Shown piece by piece: positions 21,021-30,949 of a DNA stretch of 64,000 nt. The notes under the pieces were generated by a model that had not been told where the DNA came from, did not search any database, and worked only from the letters and a program-made list of their open reading frames with translations. The position numbers and the translations under genes were made by a program. Each line of letters begins with the position of its first letter. Position 1 is the first letter of the stretch. The stretch comes from Fibrobacter sp. (lineage in GTDB: Bacteria; Fibrobacterota; Fibrobacteria; Fibrobacterales; Fibrobacteraceae), in contig JAKSIL010000004.1 of assembly GCA_024398815.1 (NCBI GenBank), forward strand, positions 53,663 to 117,662, given 5' to 3'.

Positions 21021-21923
21021 CCCGTCGTAGAAACGGCTCTTGTAGCGTTTCCAGCCGCCAAGTTCCAAAGTCAAGTTTCTGAAACCGTTGCACCAGGAGA
21101 AATGCGGCCCAGCCATGATGCGGCCGTAGCCAAGGGATTCCTTTTCGACATTGCCCCCATTGCGCAGGTAACCGGTGCGGTAGTACGCTGTTTCAAAGAT
21201 GGCGGCGACATGCGAGGAAATCGGCAAACGGCCATAGCACATCAGTTCCAGCAAAAAGTCTCGGCTGAACACGGGCATGTTGCGCTTGTAGTCGTAGCTT
21301 TTGCCGTCAAATTCGGTACTGATGTCAGAGAGCACGTAGTGGACCGAAGCTCCTAGCAAAGCGCCCCTTGAAAATGTGTATTCGAGACTCACGCCGAAGT
21401 CGAACAACTGGGCGTAGTCCCAGTCGGCGGCATCGTCGTCCCACACGTTGTCGGTCACGTAGTCGGCATTCCAGGTTTCTGCGATTCTTCCGCCACCGAC
21501 GACGTCGGCCGTAACCATTTCGAGGTTCGACAAAAAGTAGAGATAGCTTTCGTAAACGAAGTTGAACTCGAACTGCGGGTTGGTTTTAAAGGGTCGCAGA
21601 CCGAGACCCGCCAGATATCCGCCATAAAACGGGGACACCTCCACGGCGGCTTCCATTTTTAAATAGGTTGGATTCTTGCCCAGCGAATCGCCGTAGCTCA
21701 GTTCATCCAGAGGTTCCAGCCAGGTGTAATGAAGAGCGCCCACCAGCTGCGGCAGCCATTGGCCCCATACGAACGGGGTATTGCCCATGATGCCCCATGA
21801 AAGATTCGGGCCGTAGCGGAACCCGATCTGGGCACTTTGGTCAAACCCTTCCGCCGCACAAATCGACAGGGAAAGCGCCATTGTCGTCAAGAATTTCCGA
21901 ATGAAACAACCTTTTATCTTCAT
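20940..21923 (-). CDS. Outer-membrane beta-barrel-like protein (327 aa)
   Basis: A signal peptide (MKIKGCFIRKFLTTMALSLSICAAEG) is followed by repeated aromatic, alternating-hydrophobic segments (QIGFRYGPNLSWG, LFDFGVSLEYTFSRGALLGASVHYVL, LNLTLELGGWKRY-like) that suggest amphipathic strands. The final residues FPLNRNFTE contain aromatic positions as in porin-type barrels, although the last residue is not Phe. No specific family was recognised. The 3' end overlaps the convergent secreted-protein gene by 81 bp, so both termini are coded on opposite strands of the same DNA. Divergent from the following lipoprotein gene with an 81-bp gap. Confidence 0.6.
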   Translation of the reverse strand: MKIKGCFIRKFLTTMALSLSICAAEGFDQSAQIGFRYGPNLSWGIMGNTPFVWGQWLPQLVGALHYTWLEPLDELSYGDSLGKNPTYLKMEAAVEVSPFYGGYLAGLGLRPFKTNPQFEFNFVYESYLYFLSNLEMVTADVVGGGRIAETWNADYVTDNVWDDDAADWDYAQLFDFGVSLEYTFSRGALLGASVHYVLSDISTEFDGKSYDYKRNMPVFSRDFLLELMCYGRLPISSHVAAIFETAYYRTGYLRNGGNVEKESLGYGRIMAGPHFSWCNGFRNLTLELGGWKRYKSRFYDGSISQEFLVQLEYQGYFSFPLNRNFTE

Positions 21924-22004
21924 TTCAATGTAAAATCTAAAAAATATTCTCCTTTTTGCCTCATAAATTCTTATTTTGTGAGCAACAAATCTTAAGGAGA
22001 TTCT

Positions 22005-22448
22005 ATGAAACTGTCTCATCTTTGCCTGCTCGTGCTCAGCGTCATGCTGTTGTGGGGTTGCGCAAGCCGTACATCTTCCCCCATTCTTATCGAACGTGGC
22101 GTTGGCCAAAACGAATACGAACGCGAATACTTCGCCATCAAGGAAAGCATGGGTATCGACAAACGCCTTAAAGACGTCTTCAAGCAGGGCTACATCGAAG
22201 AGGGCATGACCAACGACATGGTGAACCTGCTCTGGGGACCTCCTGACCACGAAACCGAAACCGAGACCAGCAGCGTGTGGGAATACTACACCCGCGAAGG
22301 CAAGCTCATCACCCGCCTTATCTGGAAGCACCCCGACCAGGCTCGTTTGAAGGGCTACGAAAACGAATGGATTCTCGAGAAGATCGAAGGCGACCGCTAT
22401 GGTGGCTCTCCGGCTCCGACCTCCAACCGTTCCAGCAACTACAACTAG
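22005..22448 (+). CDS. Lipoprotein, BamE/SmpA-like
   Basis: 147 residues with a lipoprotein signal and lipobox LLWGC (cysteine at residue 19). The segment YIEEGMTNDMVNLLWGPPDHETETETSSVWEYYT matches the small BamE-like fold (GMT..QV...LG.P....W.Y). BamE-type proteins accompany the beta-barrel assembly machinery, but many Fibrobacter and Bacteroidota paralogues have no assigned role. AGGAG lies six nt before the ATG, and a terminator follows. Confidence 0.65.
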   Translation: MKLSHLCLLVLSVMLLWGCASRTSSPILIERGVGQNEYEREYFAIKESMGIDKRLKDVFKQGYIEEGMTNDMVNLLWGPPDHETETETSSVWEYYTREGKLITRLIWKHPDQARLKGYENEWILEKIEGDRYGGSPAPTSNRSSNYN

Positions 22449-22497
22449 TTTTGCCCGATATCGGTTATCGAGAGTCCTATTCTCGACTAGTTTTAAG

Positions 22498-22526
22498 AGT
22501 CGCCTCGCAAAAGGCGGCTTTTTTTT
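22498..22526 (+). terminator. Terminator before tpiA
   Basis: 8-bp stem AGTCGCCT/AGGCGGCT (one T-G pair), six-nt loop, eight T residues, 50 nt after the lipoprotein stop. Confidence 0.8.
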
Positions 22527-22573
22527 CTACATTTACGCCCGTTAAATTTTAAACAACTCAAGGAGTAATTATC

Positions 22574-23335
22574 ATGCGTCAGTACATCATTGCTGGTAAC
22601 TGGAAAATGAACAAGACCGTTAGCGAATCCGTTCAACTCGCTAAGGACATCGTTGAAGCCGTCAAGGACGTGAAGAAGACCGAAGTGGTCATCGCTCCGA
22701 CCTACCTCGCCGCCGCCAAGGTTGCCGACGTGATCAAGGGCTCCAACGTGAAGCTCGCCATCCAGGACATCCACTGGAAGGACCAGGGCGCATTCACCGG
22801 TAAGGTCTCCGTCGACATGGTCAAGGAAATCGGCGCCGAATACATCATCATCGGCCACTCCGAACAGCGTCAGTACTTCCACGAAACCGAAGAAACCGTG
22901 AACCTGAAGGTGAAGAAGACTCTCGCCGCCGGCATCAAGCCCATCATCTGCATTGGCGAAACTCTCGACCAGCGCAACGGTGGCCAGCTCGAAGCCGTTC
23001 TTAGCACCCAGGTCAAGGGCGCTTTCGAAGGCGTTTCCGCTGAAGACGCTGCCAAGTGCGTTCTCGCTTACGAACCGGTTTGGGCAATCGGCACTGGCGT
23101 TACCGCTACCGACGAACAGGCTCAGGACACTCAGGCATTCGTCCGCTCCGTTGTCAAGGAAATCTACGGCGAAGCTGTTGCCGAAGGCATGCGCATCCAG
23201 TACGGTGGCTCCATGAAGGGCGCCAACGCAGCCGGCCTCCTCGCTCAGAAGGACATCGACGGTGGTTTGATTGGCGGTGCAGGTCTCAAGGCCAACACCT
23301 TCATGGAAATCATCGCTGCTGCCGAAGCCAAGTAA
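22574..23335 (+). CDS. tpiA: Triosephosphate isomerase
   Basis: 253 residues. It interconverts dihydroxyacetone phosphate and glyceraldehyde 3-phosphate in glycolysis. Active-site residues are all visible: GNWKMN with K11, IIIGHSEQRQYF with H95, and AYEPVWAIGTG with E167 followed by the flexible loop 6. The phosphate-binding YGGSMKGAN and GGLIGGAGL motifs are present near the end. AGGAG lies eight nt upstream of the ATG. secG follows after 30 nt, a common arrangement in many bacteria. Confidence 0.97.
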   Translation: MRQYIIAGNWKMNKTVSESVQLAKDIVEAVKDVKKTEVVIAPTYLAAAKVADVIKGSNVKLAIQDIHWKDQGAFTGKVSVDMVKEIGAEYIIIGHSEQRQYFHETEETVNLKVKKTLAAGIKPIICIGETLDQRNGGQLEAVLSTQVKGAFEGVSAEDAAKCVLAYEPVWAIGTGVTATDEQAQDTQAFVRSVVKEIYGEAVAEGMRIQYGGSMKGANAAGLLAQKDIDGGLIGGAGLKANTFMEIIAAAEAK

Positions 23336-23365
23336 TTTAATTCAACCAAATAAGGAATCGTCACA

Positions 23366-23800
23366 ATGACAACTCTCTTTTGGGCATTGATCGTTCTCCA
23401 CGTGTTTCTCTGCTTCTTCCTCATGCTTCTCGTTCTCGTGCAGAACGACAAGATGGGCGGTCTTGCAGGACTCGGTGGAATGACAGCGCAGTCCGCATTC
23501 TCTACTGCCGGTGCTGCGACATTCATCCAGAAGTTGACCCGCGGTGTTGCCGTGGTGTTCTTCATCGTGGTGTTCGCCCTCGGCCTTATCACTGCCAAGC
23601 AGGACCAGGCCGTTGAAGAATCCGCCATGCAGAAGGCCACTCGCGAAAGCGCCGCCGAACAGGCTCCGGCCGTCCCGGCTCTCCCGGCTGACTTTGCCGC
23701 CCCCGCAACCGAAGGCGTCGCCCCTGCTGCAGAAGCTCCGGCCGCACCGGCTGCCGAGGTCCCGGCTGCTCCGGCTACCGAAGCTCCGGCTGCTGAATAA
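23366..23800 (+). CDS. secG: Preprotein translocase subunit SecG
   Basis: 144 residues with two membrane segments (residues about 3-22 and 54-74) linked by the SecG motif LVLVQNDKMGGLAGLGG and a phenylalanine/threonine-rich loop (STAGAATFIQKLTRG). SecG is the auxiliary subunit of the SecYEG channel. The tail beyond residue 95 is a low-complexity Ala/Pro/Glu stretch not found in short SecG proteins. It probably shares a transcript with tpiA. Confidence 0.92.
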   Translation: MTTLFWALIVLHVFLCFFLMLLVLVQNDKMGGLAGLGGMTAQSAFSTAGAATFIQKLTRGVAVVFFIVVFALGLITAKQDQAVEESAMQKATRESAAEQAPAVPALPADFAAPATEGVAPAAEAPAAPAAEVPAAPATEAPAAE

Positions 23801-23887
23801 GTTTGACGGGCGTCCAGCGAGCCTTGTGAATTGCGTTCGGCAATCGAGCGCCGTTTAAAGGTTCGCAGAAAGTGCGCCCTCGAACCA

Positions 23888-23971
23888 GCGGTCGTGGTGG
23901 AATTGGTAGACACGCTAGCTTGAGGTGCTAGTGGGAGCGATCTCATGACAGTTCAAGTCTGTCCGACCGCA
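23888..23971 (+). tRNA. tRNA-Leu (GAG), copy 1
   Basis: 84 nt, class II with a long variable arm. The acceptor stem GCGGTCG/CGACCGC is perfect, the anticodon stem CTAGC/GCTAG encloses the loop TTGAGGT with anticodon GAG, and the T-arm has TTCAAGT. CCA is not encoded. The sequence is identical to the copy at 25951-26034. Confidence 0.95.
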
Positions 23972-23973
23972 TT

Positions 23974-24001
23974 AAGGCTTGCCCAATGGGCAGGCCTTTT
24001 T
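23974..24001 (+). terminator. Terminator after tRNA-Leu copy 1
   Basis: An 11-bp stem (AAGGCTTGCCC with GGGCAGGCCTT, one T-G pair) with a 3-nt loop, followed by a T-run. Confidence 0.8.
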
Positions 24002-24055
24002 GTTTTGCCCCCAAAACAAATTCGAGGGCGCCAATCAAGCAGAAAGTTCGAAATT

Positions 24056-24241
24056 CACCCACTAAATGCAAACTTATTTCAATTTAGTAGGTGCAAAATT
24101 ACTTTGTATGTAAGATTTTCGCCTTTTTCCAAGCTTATTCACGCTCGCCGCACCCACTAAACGCAAACTTATTTCAGTTTAGTAGGTGTTTTGACAAAAA
24201 CCGCACCTACTAAATCATGGTTTACTCGCATTTTGTGGGTG
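24056..24241 (+). repeat. Triplet of 38-nt hairpins
   Basis: Three hairpins of exactly 38 nt lie at 24056-24093, 24151-24188 and 24204-24241. Each opens with CACC[CT]ACTAAA and closes with its near-complement (TTTAGTAGGTG in the first two). At the last pair of the stem copy 1 has T-A and copy 2 has C-G, a compensatory change; at position 5 copies 1 and 2 have C-A and copy 3 has T-G. The loops of copies 1 and 2 are identical (GCAAACTTATTTCA core); copy 3 differs. No protein-coding frame explains them. Confidence 0.7.
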
Positions 24242-24272
24242 GTTTCTTCAAAATTTGAGTTCAAGGTTTTAC

Positions 24273-24449
24273 ATGAAATACGTTCTTTTCATTCTTGCCA
24301 GCATCTCGCTTTCTTCGTGTAGCCATTGTTGGGACAGGACCGATGAAACTTGCCTAGAACAAAACTCAACGATTAACCAGGTGCGACAACCATTGCAACC
24401 TGCACATCAAGGCAAAACAAAGCGAATTTATATTGCTATAATTTCCTAG
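24273..24449 (+). CDS. Possible small lipoprotein (58 aa)
   Basis: Begins MKYVLFILASISLSSC, a convincing lipoprotein signal with lipobox LSSC and cysteine at residue 16. The remaining 42 residues are polar with one more cysteine pair (SHCWDRTDETC) and no recognised domain. A weak AAGG lies nine nt upstream. The short length and lack of homologue evidence leave open that it is chance. It ends 27 nt before murD. Confidence 0.4.
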   Translation: MKYVLFILASISLSSCSHCWDRTDETCLEQNSTINQVRQPLQPAHQGKTKRIYIAIIS

Positions 24450-24476
24450 CGAAAAATATTTTGCAAAAGGTTTAAA

Positions 24477-25811
24477 ATGAACAGCAATCTCGTTTCCCCT
24501 GTTGGTATTCTTGGCTTTGGCGTCGAAGGCCAGAGCACGCTCCGTTACTTGTTCCGCGAAGGAGTCAAGGAAATCGTGGTGATGGACAAGAACCCGGTGA
24601 CGCTTCCGGAAGTTCCCGCCGGCATAAACGTGAAGACTTTCAGCGGCGAAGGATATCTGGACGGGCTCAAGGACTGCGTGACCGTGGTGCGTTCCGCGGG
24701 CGTGTACCCGATGAGCCAGGACTTGTTCAAGTTCCAGATGAACGGTGGCATGATGACGAGCCAAATCCAATTATTCTTGGAACAAACTAAGTCCGTCAAG
24801 ACCGTGGGTGTCACAGGAACTTTGGGCAAAGGCAGCACCGTAAGCATGGTGAGCCACATTTTGGACAAGTGCGGAAAGAAGAACGCCATCGGCGGAAATT
24901 TCGGTGTGCCGGCGTTGGACCTCTTGGAAGACGAAACACCTGACAGCATCAGCATTCTGGAACTTTCCAGTTTCCAGCTGATGACTTTGTCCGTATCGCC
25001 GGACGTGAGCATTGTTCTGCGTGTCTCTACCGAACATTTGGACTGGCACAAGAGCGTCGAGGAATACCGCGACGCAAAGGCCAACCTCGTGCGCTGGCAA
25101 AAACGCGGTGACACCTGCGTCTATTTGGCCGACGCGGACCCCACCGCAAAAATCGCAAGCGAAAGCCCTGCCGGCAAGAAACTTTCTGTGAGTTACGAAA
25201 GCGGTGACGCCGTCATCGAAGGCGACACGCTCACTATCGGTACAGACAAGCTCTGCCTTGCAAACTGCAAGGTACGTGGCCTTTACCAGCTAGAAAACAT
25301 GGCTGCGGCAACGCTCGCCTGCACCGCCCTGGGAATCTCCGTCGCAGACGCCTTCAAGGCTTTGGAAACCTACGAGACGCTCCCCTTCCGCATGGAATTC
25401 AAAGGTGAAAAGAACGGCATCGAATTCTACAACGACAGTTACGCCACGCGCCCGGACGCAACGATTGCAGCAACCGGCAGCATGAAGCGCCCGTTCGCGC
25501 TCATCCTCGGCGGCTCCGAGAAGAACGCCGACTTCACGGAGCTTTCAAAGATTCTCGTGAACGAACGCCCGAACCTGAAGCAAGTCGCCCTCATCGGCGC
25601 TACCGCAGAACGCATGCTGCAGTCGCTCAAGGAAGCAGGCCTCAAGGTCCCGGCCACCATCTACCCCACCCTGGAAGAAGCCTTCGCGGCAAGCCTCTCC
25701 ATCGGCCAGGGCGGCACCGTCATCATGAGCCCCGCCTGCGCCAGTTTTGGCCTCTTCAAGAACTACAAGGTCCGCGGGCAGGTGTTCGACAAGCTGGTCG
25801 AAGAACTGTAA
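24477..25811 (+). CDS. murD: UDP-N-acetylmuramoylalanine--D-glutamate ligase
   Basis: 444 residues, normal for MurD, the cytoplasmic ligase that adds D-glutamate to UDP-MurNAc-L-Ala in peptidoglycan synthesis. The N-terminal Rossmann-like domain starts GILGFGVEGQSTLRYL. The ATP-binding P-loop reads GVTGTLGKGSTVSM, closer in shape to the FolC GTNGKGS than to the usual Mur GTNGKTT. ILELSSFQL, HLDWHKSVEEYRDAKANLV (Mur ligase family H..HH region) and NDSYATRPDATIAA (substrate-binding, in place of the usual NDSKATN) follow. No other mur gene is adjacent, so it stands outside the usual dcw cluster. Confidence 0.92.
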   Translation: MNSNLVSPVGILGFGVEGQSTLRYLFREGVKEIVVMDKNPVTLPEVPAGINVKTFSGEGYLDGLKDCVTVVRSAGVYPMSQDLFKFQMNGGMMTSQIQLFLEQTKSVKTVGVTGTLGKGSTVSMVSHILDKCGKKNAIGGNFGVPALDLLEDETPDSISILELSSFQLMTLSVSPDVSIVLRVSTEHLDWHKSVEEYRDAKANLVRWQKRGDTCVYLADADPTAKIASESPAGKKLSVSYESGDAVIEGDTLTIGTDKLCLANCKVRGLYQLENMAAATLACTALGISVADAFKALETYETLPFRMEFKGEKNGIEFYNDSYATRPDATIAATGSMKRPFALILGGSEKNADFTELSKILVNERPNLKQVALIGATAERMLQSLKEAGLKVPATIYPTLEEAFAASLSIGQGGTVIMSPACASFGLFKNYKVRGQVFDKLVEEL

Positions 25812-25950
25812 GCAGCGAGTTTTGAGCGGTGTGTGACGCCAGGAACCTGGTTCACAATACCTATTTCAAAATTTTTATAAAAAAAACGCCCATTCCCCTT
25901 TACAAACGGTTCACTTTAATCTAAATTTGAGCCGTTCCATTAAGGACTAC

Positions 25951-26034
25951 GCGGTCGTGGTGGAATTGGTAGACACGCTAGCTTGAGGTGCTAGTGGGAG
26001 CGATCTCATGACAGTTCAAGTCTGTCCGACCGCA
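25951..26034 (+). tRNA. tRNA-Leu (GAG), copy 2
   Basis: Identical over 84 nt to 23888-23971, in the same orientation about 2.06 kb downstream, with murD between. Different flanks show that only the tRNA itself is conserved. CCA is not encoded. Confidence 0.95.
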
Positions 26035-26037
26035 GAA

Positions 26038-26073
26038 AAGAAGCCCAGCTGAAAAGCTGGGTTTCTTTTTTTT
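26038..26073 (+). terminator. Terminator after tRNA-Leu copy 2
   Basis: AGCCCAGCT-GAAA-AGCTGGGTT hairpin followed by CTTTTTTTTT directly after the tRNA. Confidence 0.85.
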
Positions 26074-26105
26074 GCAATCTAAAGACGCTGTTCAATAATG
26101 CAGGT

Positions 26106-26134
26106 AAAAAAAGACCTCCCAATTTTGGGAGGCT
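26106..26134 (-). terminator. Terminator of the GH43 gene
   Basis: On the minus strand CCTCCCAA-AA-TTGGGAGG is a perfect 8-bp stem followed by TCTTTTTTT, about 40 nt beyond the GH43 stop. Confidence 0.85.
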
Positions 26135-26171
26135 TTAATTTTTGCTGCAGTTTTCTGGAGCTTGGAGAAAA

Positions 26172-28490
26172 CTACTTCGCGGCGTTCACCATGAACTTCT
26201 TCGCGCCGTTCACTTGCTTGAGCATGTAGATGCCCTTGCTGAAGCCCGCAGCCTTGATGGCCTCGCTGGCACTCATGCTGGAGAGGTTCACGGAACCGAC
26301 CATGTGGCCCTGGAGATCGAACACCTTGTATTCCTTGGAGGCTGCGACGTTCAGGCGAATATTGGCTGCAGCGCCAATGGCCTGAGGAATGGAGTCGTCA
26401 CCACCGACGGAAGGCTGCGTCACATCCGTGCTGCCAACGGGCTTGTCGTCCGTGGCGTCCTTGCCTTCGACGAAGTTGATGTAGTCGATGTCCATCCAGT
26501 CGGCAGTTGCGGTAAAGCGAAGGATATGTTCGCCGGCCTTGAGGCTTACGTTCGCCTTGACCTTGCTGTAATCGTTAAAGTTCTGTTCATCGCCATCGGC
26601 CTTGTTTGCCGCCGGAACAGCAACATTTTCGGTAATATCCACATCATCCATCGAAAGCTTGAAACTGGAGCCACCATCGGAAGCGACTGCGGCAAACATA
26701 GTATAGTCGCCGTCCTTCGCCACGTTCACGGTGTATTCCAGCCATTCGCCTTCATTGATATAGCCAACGATAAGCTTTCCATTGCCCTTGTCATAAATAT
26801 CTACGCCGGTACCGTCGCGATACTTGCTGCATTCGGCTTCCTTGCCCTCGTCGGTGCAGGAGTGGTTTTCGGAATCGTTTTCATTGTAAGACTTGATATC
26901 GCTGCCGCGGCCAACGCCCGGTTCATCGAAGTCTTCCATCTGGATGGTGCCCGGAATAGCCCAAGCCTTGCCGCCAAACGGAGACTGCGGAGTCGGCGGA
27001 GTCGTGCCGCTGCCTTCGAAGCCCCAGGCCTTGATGGACATGGTGGAATCCTGGCTGCCCTTGAACACGAGGAACAAATAGTTCACGATGCCCTTCAAGC
27101 CTTCTACTTCGCAGTTATTTTCAGCGAAGGTGGTCTTGGAGCCCGTATTCTTGAGTTCGCAAGTGCCAGCCAAAGTTCCCGTTGCGGAACCCGTACGGAT
27201 TTCAATCTTGTTGCCATCGGCAGCGCTAGCAGCCTCTACGACAAAACCAGTCGCGGCGGTACCGAAGTCGACGCCACTCACGCGAATCCAGGATTCCTTG
27301 GTCGAAAGCGGAAGCAAGTAATGCTCTGCGACCTTGCCCTGCACGAAGTTGGAACGGCTGCGAATGCCCTTCTGCTTGGAGCTGGTAAGAGCCGGATACC
27401 AATCGTACGGATCGAAGTTTTCAATCTGCTCCGGACCTTCGTTTGTGCACTTCACCGTCTGGATAGTGCCATCGGCATTGTAGAACATTTCGTCCACGGA
27501 AACACTGCGGTGATAGCCTTCGTTCGGATTAGCCTTGCCATCGTCGGCAGGAATAATTTCCAAGCCATTGTGGCCCTTGGCAATACGGCGGTCATGGTAA
27601 ACCACGTACCAGTGATCCTTGAAACCGGCAATGCCATGATGGTTGTTGTTGCCGTTGATGCTCTTGCCGTTCATGCTCGGGTCACCAAGAATCGTTCCCT
27701 TCCAAGTGTAGGGGCCAGTAACACTATTGGACATACCGTAGTCAATCGTGGGTGCGCCCTGCTGCCAGCCGGTACTGTAAGAGAAGTAGTAATTGCCTTT
27801 GTACTTGTGGATGTACGAAGCTTCAAGCATCTTGCGGGTGGGCAAGTTGTTCACCTTCACATGGGAACCGTTACCGACAGGAGCATCCTTGGCATCGTTC
27901 AACTTGACAATGTCGAAGTTATCGGTATTCGGGCGGCTATTGCTTTCGCCACCGCCCCATGTCACATAGGAAGTCCCGTCGTCATCGATAAAAATGGCCG
28001 GGTCGAAGCACCACGAAACGCCATCGCAACCAATGATGCCACGACCGCCCACAAGCTTATCCTTGCCCTGACCAACTGCATTAGACCACGGGCCGGCAAT
28101 GCTATCGGCCTTGATGTAACCAATGCCGCCACCACCGCCATCGGGGAATACAATGTAAAGTTTGCCGGTTTTCGGGTCAGTTGCAATGCCGGAAGCCCAA
28201 ATGTCGTTGATGCCGTTCACCTTGCGAGCATCGTAAATGATGCCGAAGTCCGTCCAGTTCTGCATGTCCTTGCTACGGAAACCGTAAAGGGCGTAGATCT
28301 TGTAGCCATCGGAATTATACGGAGCCGGGTCGTCGGAGTCCGTAATGATGTAGAAATACTCATCATCAGCTGCAGCACCGGGGTCCGCCAGGTAATGATA
28401 AGTTGAAATCGGGTTATCGGCCAATGCCGTAGAGGCTAGGCCAAACGCGGCAGCCAAAATAAGACTGCTTTTGATAGTCTTTGTTACCAT
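26172..28490 (-). CDS. Secreted GH43-family glycosidase with CBM6
   Basis: 772 residues. The start at 28490 (MVTKTIKSSL) has GGAG six nt upstream, better than the ATG at 28502. The signal peptide ends near residue 24 (STALA). The GH43 five-bladed propeller triad is visible: YLADPGAAADDEYFYI (Asp 36, general base), CFDPAIFIDDDGTSYVTWGG (second Asp), and MLEASYIHKYKGNYYFSYS (Glu, general acid). A middle segment (about 400-510) has a beta-sandwich look. CBM6 follows (IQMEDFDEPG...GVDIYDKGN...YINEGEWLEYTVNV...MDIDYINFVEG, about 525-685). The C-terminal tail KVFDLQGHMVGSVNL...KGIYMLK matches tails on the other enzymes here. GH43 enzymes act on arabinosyl or xylosyl linkages of hemicellulose; the exact substrate is not determinable. 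Confidence 0.88.
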   Translation of the reverse strand: MVTKTIKSSLILAAAFGLASTALADNPISTYHYLADPGAAADDEYFYIITDSDDPAPYNSDGYKIYALYGFRSKDMQNWTDFGIIYDARKVNGINDIWASGIATDPKTGKLYIVFPDGGGGGIGYIKADSIAGPWSNAVGQGKDKLVGGRGIIGCDGVSWCFDPAIFIDDDGTSYVTWGGGESNSRPNTDNFDIVKLNDAKDAPVGNGSHVKVNNLPTRKMLEASYIHKYKGNYYFSYSTGWQQGAPTIDYGMSNSVTGPYTWKGTILGDPSMNGKSINGNNNHHGIAGFKDHWYVVYHDRRIAKGHNGLEIIPADDGKANPNEGYHRSVSVDEMFYNADGTIQTVKCTNEGPEQIENFDPYDWYPALTSSKQKGIRSRSNFVQGKVAEHYLLPLSTKESWIRVSGVDFGTAATGFVVEAASAADGNKIEIRTGSATGTLAGTCELKNTGSKTTFAENNCEVEGLKGIVNYLFLVFKGSQDSTMSIKAWGFEGSGTTPPTPQSPFGGKAWAIPGTIQMEDFDEPGVGRGSDIKSYNENDSENHSCTDEGKEAECSKYRDGTGVDIYDKGNGKLIVGYINEGEWLEYTVNVAKDGDYTMFAAVASDGGSSFKLSMDDVDITENVAVPAANKADGDEQNFNDYSKVKANVSLKAGEHILRFTATADWMDIDYINFVEGKDATDDKPVGSTDVTQPSVGGDDSIPQAIGAAANIRLNVAASKEYKVFDLQGHMVGSVNLSSMSASEAIKAAGFSKGIYMLKQVNGAKKFMVNAAK

Positions 28491-29968
<1,478 letters not shown>

Positions 29969-30005
29969 GAATTCGCCCATTTGCAACAGGACGTCCGCAA
30001 GGCCA

Positions 30006-30881
30006 ATGCATTTCAACAGCGTTTATCTTGAAATAACGAACGTCTGCAATCTGCATTGCAGCTTTTGCCCAAGTTCCGCTTTAAAATCGACGGAACCGCG
30101 GCAGTTCATGGAACCCGCGCTATTCAAGTCCACCCTGCATCAAATACGCGACGTCGCCGAAAACGTCTATTTTCACGTTCTGGGCGAACCTACGCTGCAT
30201 CCGGACTTCCATGAATTCCTGACGGAGCTTGCGTCGGCAAGACTCAAGCTGAACCTTACGACGAACGGCACCACCATCGAAAAAAGCGGCCCTGCGATAC
30301 TTGACTCGGCAAACGTACGGCAAGTAAATTTTTCAATCCACGCCTATGCGGAACTTGACCGTGACCAGGCGCTTAAGCACTTGAACAAGGTTCTTGAATT
30401 CTGCAAAACCGCACAAGAAAAGCGTCCGGACCTGTACATCAATTTAAGGCTTTGGAACGTCGGCGACGACCATTCGACAAATTGGAACAACGTTGTATTA
30501 AATAAAATTGCAGAAGTCTTCGGTACGCAAATCAACCTGGACCATTTTTGCAGCAAACACAAAAGCTTCAACATTGTAGACCGCATTTACGTCCATCAGG
30601 ATTCCAGATTCGAATGGCCCGACGCAAATTGCGACATAAAGCCATCAACCCGCGGCACCTGTAGAGCGCTCGACACGCACATAGCGGTACTTCACGACGG
30701 ACGCGTCGTAGCCTGCTGCTTGGATTACAGCGGACAAATCACCCTTGGGAACGTCAAGGAGCAAGCCCTTGTCGCAATTACGGAAAGCCCGTACGCGAAA
30801 AATTTGAAGGATGGTTTTGCAAACCACGAGCTCCGCGACCCGTTCTGTCAGCACTGCAAATTCTGCAAACGTTTCGGATAA
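30006..30881 (+). CDS. Radical SAM protein with SPASM-like C-terminus
   Basis: 291 residues. The start at 30006 (MHFNSVYLEITNVCN) gives the standard distance to the radical SAM cluster motif CNLHCSFC (CX3CX2C, residues 14-21). HVLGEPTLHPDF is the GGEP-like motif, and LNLTTNGT and VNFSIHA follow as in MoaA/anSME-like proteins. The C-terminal part (CRALDTHIAVLHDGRVVACCLDY...FCQHCKFCKRFG) has the cysteine spacing of a SPASM/Twitch auxiliary cluster. Such enzymes mature peptides or act as anaerobic sulfatase activators; no precursor peptide is evident nearby and the substrate is unknown. Confidence 0.85.
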   Translation: MHFNSVYLEITNVCNLHCSFCPSSALKSTEPRQFMEPALFKSTLHQIRDVAENVYFHVLGEPTLHPDFHEFLTELASARLKLNLTTNGTTIEKSGPAILDSANVRQVNFSIHAYAELDRDQALKHLNKVLEFCKTAQEKRPDLYINLRLWNVGDDHSTNWNNVVLNKIAEVFGTQINLDHFCSKHKSFNIVDRIYVHQDSRFEWPDANCDIKPSTRGTCRALDTHIAVLHDGRVVACCLDYSGQITLGNVKEQALVAITESPYAKNLKDGFANHELRDPFCQHCKFCKRFG

Positions 30882-30910
30882 AAAAAATACCCCGGACTTT
30901 CGTCCGGAGC
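30880..30910 (-). terminator. Terminator of the GH5 gene (possibly bidirectional)
   Basis: On the minus strand CTCCGGAC-GAAA-GTCCGGGG is followed by TATTTTTTT, about 40 nt past the GH5 stop. The plus-strand side has only a weak T-run, so the radical SAM gene may also rely on it. Confidence 0.75.
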
Positions 30911-30949
30911 ATTTGATGGTTACTTTAGCACCCGAAGGCGCTTCAGTTT

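Noticed and set aside
24056..24241. CRISPR array
   Set aside because: Three similar hairpin units at unequal spacing (95 and 53 bp), no equal-length unique spacers and no cas genes.
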